Assembly: GCA_018818425.1 (NCBI GenBank)
Contig: JAHISB010000046.1
Coordinates: 1 to 55,298, forward strand
Length of the DNA stretch: 55,298 nucleotides
From: Patescibacteria group bacterium
GTDB taxonomy: Bacteria; Patescibacteriota; Patescibacteriia; UBA1558; UBA10009
Reading direction: 5' to 3'
Each line of letters begins with the position of its first letter. Positions within the stretch are counted from its first letter, which is position 1. Of this stretch, positions 55,160-55,298 are shown piece by piece. The notes beneath the pieces are model-generated. The model was not told the origin of the DNA and ran no database searches. It worked only from the letters and a program-made list of their open reading frames with translations. Position numbers and translations under genes: made by a program.

Positions 55160-55243
55160 AAGTCAGACACCCCCGCCAAAGGCGGTGGCTTGATGAGTGG
55201 GGTCGCCTCAAAGGCGATCCAAATCATCGTGGGTAGTTTAATT
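55160..55243. repeat. Dispersed hairpin repeat, copy B
   Basis: aagtcagacacccccgccaaaggcggtggcttgatgagtggggtcgcctcaaaggcgatccaaatcatcgtgggtagtttaatt; aligns along its length to 35623-35707. Confidence 0.9.
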
Positions 55244-55298
55244 ATAAATTAAAACGCTCCTTGCTCAAAACTTGTTTCTGTTGCTTCCTGTTCTTTGA

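Noticed and set aside
1-55298. tRNA, rRNA or complete prophage
   Set aside because: No cloverleaf-like sequences, rRNA signatures or phage structural genes were recognised.

Overview
The window is a dense, mostly minus-strand cell-envelope polysaccharide locus, probably from an uncultivated bacterium. Style and gene content suggest a Patescibacteria/CPR-like genome, but I cannot prove taxonomy from the sequence. From left to right it holds: (i) dTDP-rhamnose genes (rmlD, rmlB, an rmlC-like cupin) next to an S-adenosylhomocysteine salvage set (ahcY, PfkB-type kinase, HIT protein); (ii) three large membrane or exported proteins around 6-11.5 kb; (iii) a plus-strand methyltransferase bracketed by two ~115-bp direct repeats; (iv) a compact m5C methylase / HaeII-like nuclease / Vsr / HigA-like regulator cassette; (v) a glycosyltransferase and UDP-sugar block (Ugd, two UXS-like proteins, epimerase, MetK, GtrA, DUF2304); (vi) an S8 protease with FG-GAP-like repeats, a TPR protein and a Wzy-like ligase with TPRs; (vii) a plus-strand initiating sugar-phosphate transferase followed by a decayed transketolase fragment and an IS200-like transposase fragment; (viii) a ~20-kb nonulosonic-acid-type region with two NeuB-like synthases, two cytidylyltransferases, a CBS-sugar dehydrogenase fusion, a class III aminotransferase, a Gfo/Idh/MocA oxidoreductase, a DUF218 protein and a PseA/HisF/HisH amidotransferase set. 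The non-coding part is unusual: degenerate period-7/8/10 simple repeats, often with inverted arms, fill many spacers and enter several CDSs. GC-rich hairpin cassettes sit inside such tracts at two loci. No rRNA, tRNA or CRISPR array was recognised.
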